From positions 1 to 7,671 of the forward strand of contig DAOVWV010000064.1 in assembly GCA_030636485.1 (NCBI GenBank): a DNA stretch of 7,671 nucleotides, written 5' to 3'. Position 1 is the first letter of the stretch. Every line of letters starts with the position of its first letter. This DNA comes from Methyloprofundus sp. GTDB lineage: Bacteria > Pseudomonadota > Gammaproteobacteria > Methylococcales > Methylomonadaceae. The translations under genes and the position numbers were made by a program. The notes beneath the pieces are model-generated. The model did no database searches. It saw nothing but the letters and a program-made list of their open reading frames with translations, and was not told the DNA's origin. This document shows positions 1-7,496 of this stretch, one piece after another.

Positions 1-366
1 AGTATAAAACAATGCCAGTCCAATCATTAAGACATACACAAAAGGGTAAGGTAATAACAACAGCGCGAAAAGCACTCCAATCGTTAAGCCCAACAGTGTT
101 TCCATCATATTTTTAAACCCCTGCTGGAAACTGGGTCTGGGCATAGGTAGAGATAAAAATATCACCGTAAACACAGGTGTTAACATCGCCAAAGGCCAGT
201 TTATGGCAAAAGCCACCGACATAGCTATTGTCACACCAAGAGACAGGCGTAAAATTTTGACCGTTTTCAAATCTTGCATCATTTTCTGCCAGGCAGCTTT
301 ACGCTTTTTAAGTGGACTTCCTGGCCGCTTTAAATGATGCTGAGTATTTTCAAGATTAGTAGACAT
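1..366 (-). CDS. DUF2955/FUSC-like inner-membrane protein, N-terminal part (truncated by window edge)
   Basis: An open frame of 122 codons runs from an ATG at 366 to the left edge without a stop. After a basic, soluble N-terminus (residues 1-38) it has long hydrophobic stretches at about 39-71, 88-106 and 108 to the edge. This layout fits the DUF2955 family, relatives of the FUSC/aromatic-acid exporter proteins, usually encoded beside an HlyD-type adaptor. The start lies inside the end of the adaptor gene: its ATG (364-366) precedes the adaptor stop codon (356-358), an 11-base overlap. No clear Shine-Dalgarno is seen, which suggests translational coupling. By family and context it would be the inner-membrane partner of a small-molecule export system. 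The substrate is unknown. The family call rests on the N-terminal third and on the neighbour, so the exact family is less certain than the gene itself. Confidence 0.75.
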   Translation of the reverse strand, partial: MSTNLENTQHHLKRPGSPLKKRKAAWQKMMQDLKTVKILRLSLGVTIAMSVAFAINWPLAMLTPVFTVIFLSLPMPRPSFQQGFKNMMETLLGLTIGVLFALLLLPYPFVYVLMIGLALFYT

Positions 367-1513
367 ATGACAGCCAGCTTACGACACGAATCCAAACCCA
401 GGCAATGGCATTCATCAGAAAATTACTTTCAGTCGTATATACCTGCACATCAACCTGCCCTCCAACGCGGCGCAGACCAGGCTCTCTTGAGCCTGCATCG
501 GCAAATTTTATCATCACAGGAAAACGTTGTGATTCACGCAACCAGCCGCTTTTCCCTTTAACATCGAGTAACTGCCCTGCCTGACCTTGAGATGAACTAT
601 CTACCGCAAAACCAACACTACTGACCGTTCCCTTAAATATTCTCCCCGGAGCAACATCCAAAGCCAGATCAACTGAATCACCTACTTTGATATTGGCAAT
701 ACTATTTTCACGAAAATTTGCACTGATCCAGACACTTTCGAAATCAATAAATGTCATTAAAGGCATGCCGACACTCGCGTATTGCCCTTCATTAACCACT
801 AGATTAGTGATTCCTCCTTTGGCGGGTGCGACAACGGTGGTTCTGGACAGGTCAATTTGTGCTTTTTTTAATGCTGCGACGGCTGAGCGAATTTTAGGGT
901 TGTCATCCCCTTTTTGCCCTAATTGCTGTTTAGATTTCTCTAATTCAGTACGAGCACTTCGCACTTGAGTCTTCGCCTGCTTTATGGCTGCTCTGGCCTT
1001 ATCGCCATCTGAAACGGGTAAAATCTGTCTTTTTTCCAGCTCAAAAACACGCTTACTCTGAGTAATCACATATTCCAGATTAATTTGCGCTTCAACCACT
1101 TTTGCCTGCGCAGTCGCTACCGAGGCCGTACTCGCTCCAATTTCCTGGCCTGCCAGTTCCAAGGCAGATTCAGCGCTTTCTAATGCCAATTGATAATCTA
1201 AGGTATTAATTTTAAAAAGAACATCGCCTGATTCAACCACTTGGTCATTTTCAACATTGATGGATGCCACATTCCCAGATACTTGTGGAGCAATAGGCAC
1301 AACATAAGTTTGAATCCTTGCCTGATCAGTCCAGGGAGCCATACGATCAGCCATCAGGTAAATGATGAATATCGCTAAAGCAACATAAAGAACTACTTTA
1401 GTCACTTGATGTACGGGATCATTATGGTTATCTTTTTGTTCAGCTTCTTGAGCAGAGCTTTCTGGTTTTCCCTCATCTGCTAAGGTCTCTTTTTCTTCGC
1501 CCTGTTTACTCAT
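356..1513 (-). CDS. HlyD-family periplasmic adaptor (membrane fusion protein)
   Basis: This 385-aa protein has the standard layout of HlyD/EmrA/YibH-type adaptors. It has a charged cytoplasmic N-terminus (1-35), one membrane anchor (about 36-54) and a first half of the biotinyl-lipoyl-like domain (about 70-103, containing PQVSGNV and NDQVVESGDVL). An alpha-helical hairpin rich in Ala, Gln, Lys and Glu follows (about 107-222), then the second lipoyl half (about 223-257, VVAPAKGGITNLVVNEGQ) and a beta-barrel region (about 258-340). It ends in a hydrophobic, Trp-rich tail (about 365-385) that I associate with the DUF2955-partnered subgroup. It would link an inner-membrane transporter to the periplasm or an outer-membrane channel. 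The ATG is supported by AGGAG at 1520-1524, six bases upstream. The gene overlaps the downstream DUF2955 gene, so the two form an operon. No outer-membrane factor is in view, and the cargo cannot be told from sequence. Confidence 0.9.
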   Translation of the reverse strand: MSKQGEEKETLADEGKPESSAQEAEQKDNHNDPVHQVTKVVLYVALAIFIIYLMADRMAPWTDQARIQTYVVPIAPQVSGNVASINVENDQVVESGDVLFKINTLDYQLALESAESALELAGQEIGASTASVATAQAKVVEAQINLEYVITQSKRVFELEKRQILPVSDGDKARAAIKQAKTQVRSARTELEKSKQQLGQKGDDNPKIRSAVAALKKAQIDLSRTTVVAPAKGGITNLVVNEGQYASVGMPLMTFIDFESVWISANFRENSIANIKVGDSVDLALDVAPGRIFKGTVSSVGFAVDSSSQGQAGQLLDVKGKSGWLRESQRFPVMIKFADAGSREPGLRRVGGQVDVQVYTTESNFLMNAIAWVWIRVVSWLSYVY

Positions 1514-1519
1514 GAATGT

Positions 1520-1524
1520 CTCCT
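1520..1524 (-). promoter_or_regulatory. Ribosome binding site of the HlyD-family adaptor gene
   Basis: On the minus strand AGGAG lies six bases before the ATG at 1513. It is a strong site and fixes the adaptor start. Confidence 0.75.
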
Positions 1525-1570
1525 GCTAGATTCTATTTTTTAATAGACTATTTTGTGACTGATTCTGATA

Positions 1571-1576
1571 ATTATA
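1571..1576 (-). promoter_or_regulatory. Putative -10 box for the adaptor operon
   Basis: A perfect TATAAT lies on the minus strand about 58 bases before the adaptor ATG. No good -35 hexamer stands 16-18 bases further upstream, so this may be an activator-dependent promoter or a chance match in AT-rich DNA. A six-base inverted repeat (TCTATT, TTTT, AATAGA; 1532-1547) lies between this box and the ribosome binding site. It could be an operator or a leader hairpin. Confidence 0.35.
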
Positions 1577-1656
1577 TACCCACAAGACCTGAAAAATATT
1601 CAGTTTTCAATCTTTACTATAGACTCTCAGAAATTAAATTTCCACTTTGAATCATA

Positions 1657-1785
1657 GGATGTGCTGAGGCACGAAGCGCATCGTGCTAAAAGGTTTAGTG
1701 GTTCTCCGTTGAAACGGACCGGTCCCTTAGTTTGTTCTAGCGCGGCTATGAAGCCAAAGAAACGTCATTCCTGCGTAAGCAGGAA
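1657..1785. repeat. Cluster of short palindromes, probable dispersed intergenic repeats (REP-like)
   Basis: Five hairpin-forming units lie within 129 bases. At 1658-1682 GATGTGC pairs with GCGCATC (one G-T pair), with an alternative inner stem GTGC/GCAC. At 1705-1718 TCCGTT pairs with AACGGA. GGACCGGTCC at 1716-1725 is a perfect palindrome. TAGC/GCTA is at 1738-1748. At 1768-1785 TTCCTGC pairs with GCAGGAA around a GTAA tetraloop. The last unit, preceded by CGTCA, resembles the 'cgtcattcc...' palindromes common between genes of many proteobacteria. The first unit also looks like a dispersed repeat to me. None is followed by a T-run, so they are not classical terminators. Only single copies are visible here; dispersal across the genome is inferred. 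The surrounding stretch to about 1850 holds no gene I can support. Confidence 0.55.
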
Positions 1786-1888
1786 CAAGTTAGACTCGGG
1801 TACTATTGAATTCTCGCTCTTTGGCAGCTTATCCCGAACTCAGGTTAATTAAAAGTACTAGAGGCTCTATTTCGCAAAACCACACGCC

Positions 1889-2419
1889 CTATATCCCCTG
1901 CTTATTTAGCGTCACACTAACGCTAGTCTCATCATCACTAAAATACAGAATGCCATCCTGAATATTGCACTGCAATTGCATAGAGCGCTTAAGTAATGAT
2001 TCAATACCTTCCGCATGAATATGCATGACTTGTAGATTTTTGAAACGTTGTAATTTGGCTTGTTGCTGCTCCCACCAGGCTTTTGCTTTACGTTCATGAT
2101 AAGTGTAGATAATCACTTTATCAGCGCGACCACAGGCTTTACGAATTCTTTTCTCATCAGGCTGACCTAAATCTATCCATAGCTCAATATCGCCTGAGAG
2201 TGTTTTTTGCCATAATTCAGGCTCGTCATCATCTGCCAGCCCTTTAGTAAAGCAGAGTTGCTCATGCGCATTAGCCGCAAATGCGATAATACGTATCATA
2301 AAGCGGAAATCTGTTTCTGATGGATGCTGCGCGATAGTTAGATCATGAGTTTGATAATAATGTCGATCCATATCCGCAATATTAAGCGATATTTTATTGA
2401 TAGTTGAGCTAATGGCCAT
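1889..2419 (-). CDS. yaeQ: YaeQ family protein
   Basis: This 176-aa protein aligns by eye along its whole length with E. coli YaeQ (about 180 aa). Shared signatures are HPSET (32-36), GLADDDEPELW (60-70), the stretch IELW-DLG-PDE-RI-KAC (78-96), a WWEQQQ segment (115-120) and QDGILYFSDD near the C-terminus (154-163). Structures in this family show a PD-(D/E)XK nuclease-like fold, but no nuclease activity or clear physiological role is established. The old link to RfaH-like anti-termination is doubtful. The start MAISSTINK matches the family N-terminus. There is no Shine-Dalgarno in front of it (the minus-strand sequence reads ctctatataat then ATG), so initiation may be weak or use a very short leader. 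The gene follows metH on the same strand after 90 bp but appears to have its own promoter. Confidence 0.9.
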   Translation of the reverse strand: MAISSTINKISLNIADMDRHYYQTHDLTIAQHPSETDFRFMIRIIAFAANAHEQLCFTKGLADDDEPELWQKTLSGDIELWIDLGQPDEKRIRKACGRADKVIIYTYHERKAKAWWEQQQAKLQRFKNLQVMHIHAEGIESLLKRSMQLQCNIQDGILYFSDDETSVSVTLNKQGI

Positions 2420-2441
2420 ATTATATAGAGGTAATTTTTTG

Positions 2442-2470
2442 ATTATACTTCGCGCAGCCAGAGGAGTGAG
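2442..2470 (-). promoter_or_regulatory. Putative yaeQ promoter
   Basis: On the minus strand a perfect TATAAT (2442-2447) stands 17 bases from a weak -35 (CTCACT, 2465-2470). Transcription would start near 2435, giving a leader of only about 15 bases. A second TATAAT (2420-2425) directly abuts the yaeQ ATG. The -35 match is poor, so confidence is low. Confidence 0.35.
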
Positions 2471-2509
2471 CCTCCAAAAGCCCCCCCATAACCACGAAGA
2501 TCAGTACTA

Positions 2510-5500
2510 TTAATGCAAATGCGAAGCCAGCCAGCGCTCTGCTTTTTCGACACTTAATCCTTTCCGTTTAGCATAATCTTCCAATTGCTCCGCAGTGATT
2601 TTCCCCACATTAAAATACTGTGCTTCAGGGTGAGAAAAATACCAACCACTAACGGCAGCCGTCGGATACATGGCAAAGCTATCGGTTAATTCAATCGTGG
2701 TATTTGCCTGTACATCTAATAAGGCAAACAGTTTTTCTTTCTCAGTATGGTCAGGGCAGGCAGGATAACCCGGTGCGGGACGAATCCCCTTATAAGTCTC
2801 TTTAATCAGCTCTTCATTGCTCATCGCTTCATCATCGACATATCCCCAGTGATTTTTACGCACCTCCAAATGCAGATATTCAGCAAAGGCTTCAGCCAGG
2901 CGGTCTGCCAAAGCTTTGAGCATAATGCTGTTATAGTCATCATGGTCTTTTTCAAATTCGGCTAATTTCTTTTCGATACCAATACCCGCAGTTACAGCAA
3001 AGGCTCCCATATAATCTGGCTGTCCGCTATCCACGGGTGCAATAAAGTCAGAGAGACAGTAATTAGGTCGCCCCGGAGCCTTGATATTTTGCTGACGCAA
3101 ATGATGCAATACTTCGAGTGATTCGCAGCGCGACTCATCTTGGTAAAGGATAATATCATCACCGTCACTGTTTGCAGCGAAGAAACCAATCACCGCCTTT
3201 GCCTCTAACCATTGTTCTGCAATGATTTTCTTTAGCATCAGCTGTGCATCTGCAAATAGATTACGCGCATGTTTGCCGACCAGTTCATCATCTAAAATAG
3301 CTGGGTAACGGCCTGCTAATTCCCAGGTCTGGAAAAAAGGTGTCCAATCTATATAGTCCGCCAATGTCTCTAATGAAACAGAGTCAATCACTTCAATGCC
3401 TAATTTTTTAGGGGATACTGGGCTATGGTTTTCCCAGATAAATTTATTGTCACGTGCCGCGCTTAGGTCATGCTGCTTGGTTTTAGCCTTGCGGCCTTTA
3501 TGACGTTCGCGCACAACCGCATACTCTTCTCGAATACCTGTCACATAAGCACCTTTACGCTCGTCACTCAGTAAGTTACTCGCCACACCCACCGCCCGCG
3601 AGGCATCAGGCACGTAGATAGTGGCTCCCGCTGAATAATGTTCTTCGATTTTTACCGCGGTATGTGCGCGTGATGTCGTTGCCCCACCAATCATCAGTGG
3701 AATGCTAAAGCCTAGGCGCTGCATTTCTTTGGCCACATGCACCATTTCTTCTAGCGAAGGAGTGATCAAGCCGCTTAGGCCGATAATATCGACCTTTTTT
3801 TCTTTAGCCACTTGTAGTATTTCGGGTGTCGGCACCATAACACCGATATCAATCACTTCGTAATTATTACACTGCAATACAACGCCAACAATATTTTTGC
3901 CAATATCATGCACGTCCCCTTTGACGGTCGCCATCAGGATTTTGCCGTTACTTTTAATTTCACCGTCTTTTTCAGCGTCCATAAAGGGCATTAAATAGGC
4001 AACTGACTTCTTCATGACCCGGGCTGATTTAACCACCTGCGGTAAAAACATTTGCCCCGCACCGAATAAGTCACCGACAACATTCATACCATCCATTAAT
4101 GGGCCTTCGATGACATACAATGTCTTTTCTGCCTGCTGACGTGCTTCCTCGGTATCTTCTATGATAAAGTCAGTAATTCCTTTAACTAAAGCATGCTCCA
4201 GACGTTTATTAACGGGCAGTTTACGCCACTCTAAATCTTCTTTCTTGTTAACAACGGCATCACCCCGATATTTTTCAGCCACTTCCAGTAGTTTATCTGT
4301 TCCCTCAGGATCACGATTAAGCACTACATCTTCGACGGCGTTACGTAATTCGTCTGGAATGTCCGCATAAATAGCTAATTGCCCGGCATTAACAATTCCC
4401 ATATCCATCCCGGCCTGTACCGCATGATAAAGGAATACGGCATGAATCGCTTCACGTACCAGATTATTACCGCGAAAAGAAAAGGAAACATTGGATACCC
4501 CGCCTGAAATCATGGCATGAGGACATAGCTTTTTAATTTCACGTGTCGCTTCAATAAAATCGACACCGTAATTATTATGCTCATCAATACCCGTGGCAAT
4601 AGCGAAGATATTGGGGTCAAAAATAATATCTTCAGGCGGAAAACCCACTTGCTCGACCAGAATTTTATACGCGCGCTGACAAATCTCCACTTTTCTGGCA
4701 AAGGTATCTGCCTGACCGTCTTCATCAAAGGCCATGACAATCACGGCCGCGCCATAACGGCGGACTAGCTGAGCCTGTTGAATAAAATTGTCGATGCCTT
4801 CTTTCATGGAAATGGAGTTAACAATGCCTTTACCCTGTATGCACTTCAATCCCGCCTCGATAATTTCCCATTTAGAGGAATCAATCATAATCGGCACTTT
4901 GGATATATCCGGCTCGGAAGCAATCAGATTTAGAAAATGCACCATGGCCTCTTTGGATTCCAACATCCCCTCATCCATGTTGATATCTATGATTTGTGCG
5001 CCATTAACCACTTGCTCGCGCGCGACATCCAGGGCAGTATCATAATCTTCTTCAACAATCAGCCGTTTAAAACGCGCTGATCCGGTGACGTTGGTACGCT
5101 CACCGATATTAACAAATAATGAATCGGCACCAATAGAAAAAGGCTCAAGTCCAGCTAATTGGCAACGCGTCTCTATCGCGGGTATTTTTCTCGGTGCATG
5201 AGGACTCACCGCATCAATAATCGCTTTAATATAATCAGGGGATGTTCCACAACAGCCGCCGATAATATTTAAATATCCCTGTTTTGCCCAGTCGGCAATT
5301 TCTGCTGCCATTTCCTCGGGGGTTTCATCATATTCACCAAATTCATTGGGTAGACCTGCATTCGGGTGGGCAGAAACATAGGTGTCAACATGCGCAGAGA
5401 GCTCTTCGACATATTGGCGCATTTCCTGCGCGCCCAGTGCACAATTAAAGCCGATAGAAATAGGTTTTATATGGCTTAATGAATTCCAGAAAGCCAATGC

Positions 5501-6178
5501 AGTCTGCCCCGACAGTGTGCGTCCGGATGCATCGGTAATCGTGCCTGATATCATCACTGGCAATTCGATACCGTGCTCTTGAAAATAACGGTCGATAGCA
5601 AATATTGCAGCCTTGGCATTGAGAGTATCAAAAACAGTTTCGATCAATAAAATATCGGTACCGCCATCGACTAAACCACTCACGGCTTCACTGTAAGCTT
5701 CAACTAACTCATCAAAGCTGACATTACGAAAAGCAGGGGCATTAACATCAGGTGACATCGAAGCAGTTCTATTGGTAGGGCCTAGTGTACCGGCAACAAA
5801 CCGTGGTTTATCGGGTGTTTGTTGCGTTGCTTCCTCAGCGGCTTGTTTGGCAATTTTGGCTGATTCAAAATTAATTTCATAGGCCAGCGATTGCATATTG
5901 TAATCCGCCATGGCAATCGTCGTGGCATTGAAGGTATTGGTTTCGATAATATCGCAGCCGACATCCAGATAGGCCTTATGAATCGCTTTGATGATATCAG
6001 GCTGAGTCAGCGATAATAAATCATTATTGCCTTTTAAATCAGACTCCCAATCACTAAAACGCTCGCCCCTATAATCCTGCTCTTCCAGATGATAGCCTTG
6101 AATCATAGTACCCATTGCACCATCTAAAAATAAAATGCGTTGAGCGAGCTGCTGGATTAAAAATTCTTTTTTATTCAT
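2510..6178 (-). CDS. metH: Cobalamin-dependent methionine synthase (5-methyltetrahydrofolate--homocysteine methyltransferase)
   Basis: MetH moves a methyl group from 5-methyltetrahydrofolate through cobalamin to homocysteine, giving methionine in the cytoplasm. From the ATG at 6178 the protein is 1222 aa, against about 1227 in E. coli, and all modules are present (residues from this ATG). The homocysteine domain (about 1-325) carries the zinc cysteines C246 (GFNCALG) and C309/C310 (GGCCGTS). A pterin-binding domain follows (about 350-620; [28 protein letters not shown]). The cobalamin cap and binding domains (about 645-890) contain the DxHxxG motif GDVHDIG, with H757 as the lower cobalt ligand. 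The C-terminal reactivation domain (about 915-1222) has the SAM-binding [12 protein letters not shown]. An in-frame GTG three codons upstream (6187) is an alternative start. Neither has a good Shine-Dalgarno; ATG is preferred because MNKKEFL fits the family. No cobalamin or SAM riboswitch is visible in the roughly 100-base upstream spacer. Confidence 0.97.
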   Translation of the reverse strand: MNKKEFLIQQLAQRILFLDGAMGTMIQGYHLEEQDYRGERFSDWESDLKGNNDLLSLTQPDIIKAIHKAYLDVGCDIIETNTFNATTIAMADYNMQSLAYEINFESAKIAKQAAEEATQQTPDKPRFVAGTLGPTNRTASMSPDVNAPAFRNVSFDELVEAYSEAVSGLVDGGTDILLIETVFDTLNAKAAIFAIDRYFQEHGIELPVMISGTITDASGRTLSGQTALAFWNSLSHIKPISIGFNCALGAQEMRQYVEELSAHVDTYVSAHPNAGLPNEFGEYDETPEEMAAEIADWAKQGYLNIIGGCCGTSPDYIKAIIDAVSPHAPRKIPAIETRCQLAGLEPFSIGADSLFVNIGERTNVTGSARFKRLIVEEDYDTALDVAREQVVNGAQIIDINMDEGMLESKEAMVHFLNLIASEPDISKVPIMIDSSKWEIIEAGLKCIQGKGIVNSISMKEGIDNFIQQAQLVRRYGAAVIVMAFDEDGQADTFARKVEICQRAYKILVEQVGFPPEDIIFDPNIFAIATGIDEHNNYGVDFIEATREIKKLCPHAMISGGVSNVSFSFRGNNLVREAIHAVFLYHAVQAGMDMGIVNAGQLAIYADIPDELRNAVEDVVLNRDPEGTDKLLEVAEKYRGDAVVNKKEDLEWRKLPVNKRLEHALVKGITDFIIEDTEEARQQAEKTLYVIEGPLMDGMNVVGDLFGAGQMFLPQVVKSARVMKKSVAYLMPFMDAEKDGEIKSNGKILMATVKGDVHDIGKNIVGVVLQCNNYEVIDIGVMVPTPEILQVAKEKKVDIIGLSGLITPSLEEMVHVAKEMQRLGFSIPLMIGGATTSRAHTAVKIEEHYSAGATIYVPDASRAVGVASNLLSDERKGAYVTGIREEYAVVRERHKGRKAKTKQHDLSAARDNKFIWENHSPVSPKKLGIEVIDSVSLETLADYIDWTPFFQTWELAGRYPAILDDELVGKHARNLFADAQLMLKKIIAEQWLEAKAVIGFFAANSDGDDIILYQDESRCESLEVLHHLRQQNIKAPGRPNYCLSDFIAPVDSGQPDYMGAFAVTAGIGIEKKLAEFEKDHDDYNSIMLKALADRLAEAFAEYLHLEVRKNHWGYVDDEAMSNEELIKETYKGIRPAPGYPACPDHTEKEKLFALLDVQANTTIELTDSFAMYPTAAVSGWYFSHPEAQYFNVGKITAEQLEDYAKRKGLSVEKAERWLASHLH

Positions 6179-6272
6179 AAGGATCACGTAAGATTATTGC
6201 TATTGGAATTGCTAAATAAAGTGAAAAGTGGTTTACTTGAGTCTGCTATATATAAAACTTTTCTAATATACA

Positions 6273-6281
6273 GGGGGAGGG
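6273..6281 (+). promoter_or_regulatory. Strong ribosome binding site of the DUF2970 gene
   Basis: The purine run GGGGGAGGG ends four bases before the ATG at 6286. It is an unusually strong site and fixes this start over other in-frame options. Confidence 0.8.
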
Positions 6282-6285
6282 TAAT

Positions 6286-6471
6286 ATGTCTAAACCGACA
6301 CTTAAACAGGTTATTCAAAGCGTTTTCGCTGCTTTTATTGGCGTTCAAAGTGAGGCAAACAGGCAAAGAGACTTTGAGCATGGCTCATTATCAAGCTATT
6401 TAATAGTGGGGGCAATTGCAACGGTATTATTCATTTTAACACTGGTGACGATTGTATCGTTCATTGTTTAA
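6286..6471 (+). CDS. DUF2970 family small membrane protein
   Basis: This 61-aa protein matches DUF2970 in length and motif. It has an N-terminal helix, then the conserved core FIGVQSEANRQRDFEHGS (17-34), then one hydrophobic C-terminal segment (about 40-60) that should span the membrane. The family occurs mainly in gamma- and betaproteobacteria and its function is unknown. The gene is divergent from metH, with 107 bp between the starts. AT-rich elements upstream (TTTACT at 6232, TATATATAAAA at 6247, TAATAT at 6264) could form a promoter, but no pair has ideal spacing. It is followed 11 bases after its stop by an intrinsic terminator, so it is probably monocistronic. Confidence 0.9.
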   Translation: MSKPTLKQVIQSVFAAFIGVQSEANRQRDFEHGSLSSYLIVGAIATVLFILTLVTIVSFIV

Positions 6472-6482
6472 TGCTGAAACAA

Positions 6483-6508
6483 AAAAGCCCGGACAGAACC
6501 GGGCTTTT
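6483..6508. terminator. Bidirectional intrinsic terminator
   Basis: AAAAGCCCGG pairs with CCGGGCTTTT around a six-base loop, a perfect ten-base-pair stem. T-rich sequence follows on the plus strand. On the minus strand the stem is followed by a longer T-run (from the A's at 6481-6486 and beyond). It lies between two converging genes, the DUF2970 gene and the 140-aa membrane protein gene, and can stop both. Confidence 0.9.
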
Positions 6509-6538
6509 GTTTAGAACAACTATGCTATAAATATCAGC

Positions 6539-6961
6539 TTAGTTTGTTTTAAAACTATTTTTAATACCAATAAACATATCTGAAATTCCGCTGATAAGAT
6601 TTTTTACATTAAGATCTTCTTTCAGAATATATTTTGTTCTAATAAACGCAATACTCAACCATGCCATAAACAATGGGAGTAATTCGAAAAGAATACCTAA
6701 AACAGAACCAAAAAAACCATCCTGAATCCCACCACCATCTTTTCTATCGCCTATATCCGTTAGATCGCGGTCATATTCACCACCAACATCAGTACCAAGC
6801 CCATCAATAATAAAAATATTGATATTATAAAATAGTATCTGAACGACAAAGAACAAAACAGCTGCACCCGCTGTCCAAAGTATTACATTGCCCGTTTTAG
6901 CCTTTACAGTTGTTCGAAATACCCAGATTGCAATAAGAATTGCTAAGACACCACCAAACAT
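6539..6961 (-). CDS. Unrecognised small membrane protein (140 aa)
   Basis: I do not recognise this protein. It has a hydrophobic N-terminus (about 1-16, a possible signal anchor), a second hydrophobic segment (about 28-52), a hydrophilic acidic and glycine-rich loop (about 55-83, with DRDLTDIGDRKDGGG) and a third hydrophobic segment (about 84-107). A short C-terminal region may form an amphipathic helix (about 118-136). That suggests two or three membrane spans. The ATG is supported by GAGGGG on the minus strand, six bases upstream. The gene ends 30 bases from the two-way terminator, which it shares with the DUF2970 gene. By eye it is more AT-rich than metH, with many Ile, Phe and Asn codons. 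That could reflect recent acquisition or simply membrane-protein composition. A good ribosome binding site and correctly placed terminator make it a likely real gene; function unknown. Confidence 0.7.
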   Translation of the reverse strand: MFGGVLAILIAIWVFRTTVKAKTGNVILWTAGAAVLFFVVQILFYNINIFIIDGLGTDVGGEYDRDLTDIGDRKDGGGIQDGFFGSVLGILFELLPLFMAWLSIAFIRTKYILKEDLNVKNLISGISDMFIGIKNSFKTN

Positions 6962-7004
6962 TATTATCCCCTCATTTTGTTGTTATTTTTTGAAAACCTA
7001 TTTC

Positions 7005-7041
7005 TACAAGATTACTTATGATCTTGTATCATTAGATTATA
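7005..7041 (-). promoter_or_regulatory. Putative promoter and overlapping palindrome upstream of the 140-aa protein gene
   Basis: On the minus strand TATAAT (7036-7041) would start transcription near 7029. Directly there lies a perfect eight-base inverted repeat, TACAAGAT (7005-7012) and ATCTTGTA (7021-7028), separated by eight bases. A palindrome at the start point suits a repressor operator or a leader hairpin. No convincing -35 box is seen. A second TATAAT lies at 7059-7064. Confidence 0.4.
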
Positions 7042-7064
7042 CAGCACCAGAAACTAGCATTATA

Positions 7065-7213
7065 AACATCTAGACTTTATTATGGTAGTGATCATCAAAA
7101 ATTTAGTTCTATCAACGCTGACAATTTTCTCCATTATCGAATTTCAGCGCTAAATCCCCCCAATATTAGCAACAAAACATGACAGTATGATGTATAAGCC
7201 CATCAAGTAATTC
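7065..7213. other. AT-rich intergenic stretch without a recognisable gene
   Basis: This is part of the 348-base gap between the 140-aa protein gene and the 34-aa peptide gene. I see no supported coding frame or RNA gene. The only structure is a weak inverted repeat (CGCTGA at 7116-7121, TCAGCG at 7144-7149), of doubtful meaning. The two ends of the gap carry promoter-like elements listed separately. Confidence 0.5.
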
Positions 7214-7241
7214 TTGACTTCAACAAATCATCTAGTATCAT
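7214..7241 (+). promoter_or_regulatory. Sigma70-like promoter of the 34-aa peptide gene
   Basis: TTGACT (7214-7219) and TATCAT (7236-7241) are separated by 16 bases. Each hexamer matches five of six consensus positions or nearly so. Transcription would begin near 7248, giving a leader of about 60 bases before the ATG at 7310. This is the best promoter in the window. Confidence 0.65.
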
Positions 7242-7309
7242 ATCAACTTCATTTACTGCCATTTAAATGGCGTAAGAATTATAATAAATTTACAGAAGGT
7301 AGGACACTC

Positions 7310-7414
7310 ATGGGTGCAATATTAGACGTTACTGAAATGTTAAAAGAGCCTGCGGGCATGGCCGTAGCTGCAGTTGTTATCGCAGTAGGTTATTTCTTTG
7401 TACAATGGGTATAA
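7310..7414 (+). CDS. Unrecognised 34-aa single-helix membrane peptide
   Basis: I do not recognise this peptide. It is 34 aa: an acidic, possibly amphipathic N-terminal part (1-14, MGAILDVTEMLKEP), then an unbroken hydrophobic helix to the end (15-34), rich in Ala and Val and closing with aromatic residues (GYFFVQWV). There is no cleavable signal and no positively charged tail. The frame stays open upstream to 7214, but that would place the start in the -35 box. The ATG at 7310 is preferred because AAGGTAGG lies six to thirteen bases before it. The gene sits alone between a good promoter and a strong terminator, so the transcript would carry only this short frame. Single-span peptides of this size often act as small subunits or regulators of membrane complexes, or as toxins. 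Nothing here decides between these. A regulatory RNA that happens to contain a frame is an alternative. Confidence 0.65.
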   Translation: MGAILDVTEMLKEPAGMAVAAVVIAVGYFFVQWV

Positions 7415-7465
7415 CCCGAGCCCGCAGAAGAAGTATATTTGATACGCTTTAGTAGCCGGACTTAT

Positions 7466-7496
7466 AAAGCCCGTGAGTTTTTAGCTCACGGGCTTT
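7466..7496 (+). terminator. Strong intrinsic terminator after the 34-aa peptide gene
   Basis: AAAGCCCGTGAG (7466-7477) pairs perfectly with CTCACGGGCTTT (7485-7496) around a seven-base loop, and the T-run continues to 7499. It lies about 51 bases after the peptide stop codon and closes a transcript of roughly 250 bases. Confidence 0.92.

Noticed and set aside
334..968. Plus-strand frames opposite the HlyD adaptor gene (334-561 and 687-968)
   Set aside because: They are antisense to a clear HlyD-family gene and have no ribosome binding site or recognisable product.
1661..1852. A 63-codon plus-strand frame in the gap between the adaptor gene and yaeQ
   Set aside because: It lies across the palindrome cluster, lacks a ribosome binding site, and its product shows no family-like features. 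It is best read as non-coding repeat DNA.
2461..2480. GAGG/CCTC hairpin after metH as a terminator
   Set aside because: The stem is only four to five bases and no T-run follows on the minus strand.
2992..3189. Short frames inside metH on both strands (for example 2992-3189, 4161-4370, 4510-4740, 4788-5045)
   Set aside because: All lie fully within the well-conserved metH reading frame and are shadows of its codon pattern.
6197..6403. A 68-codon plus-strand frame overlapping the start of the DUF2970 gene in another phase
   Set aside because: The overlapping DUF2970 frame has a strong ribosome binding site and a family match. This frame has neither.
7214..7309. Extension of the 34-aa peptide upstream to a TTG at 7214
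   Set aside because: That TTG is part of the likely -35 hexamer, so the extension would lie upstream of the transcript start. It also lacks a ribosome binding site and adds residues unlike the compact peptide.
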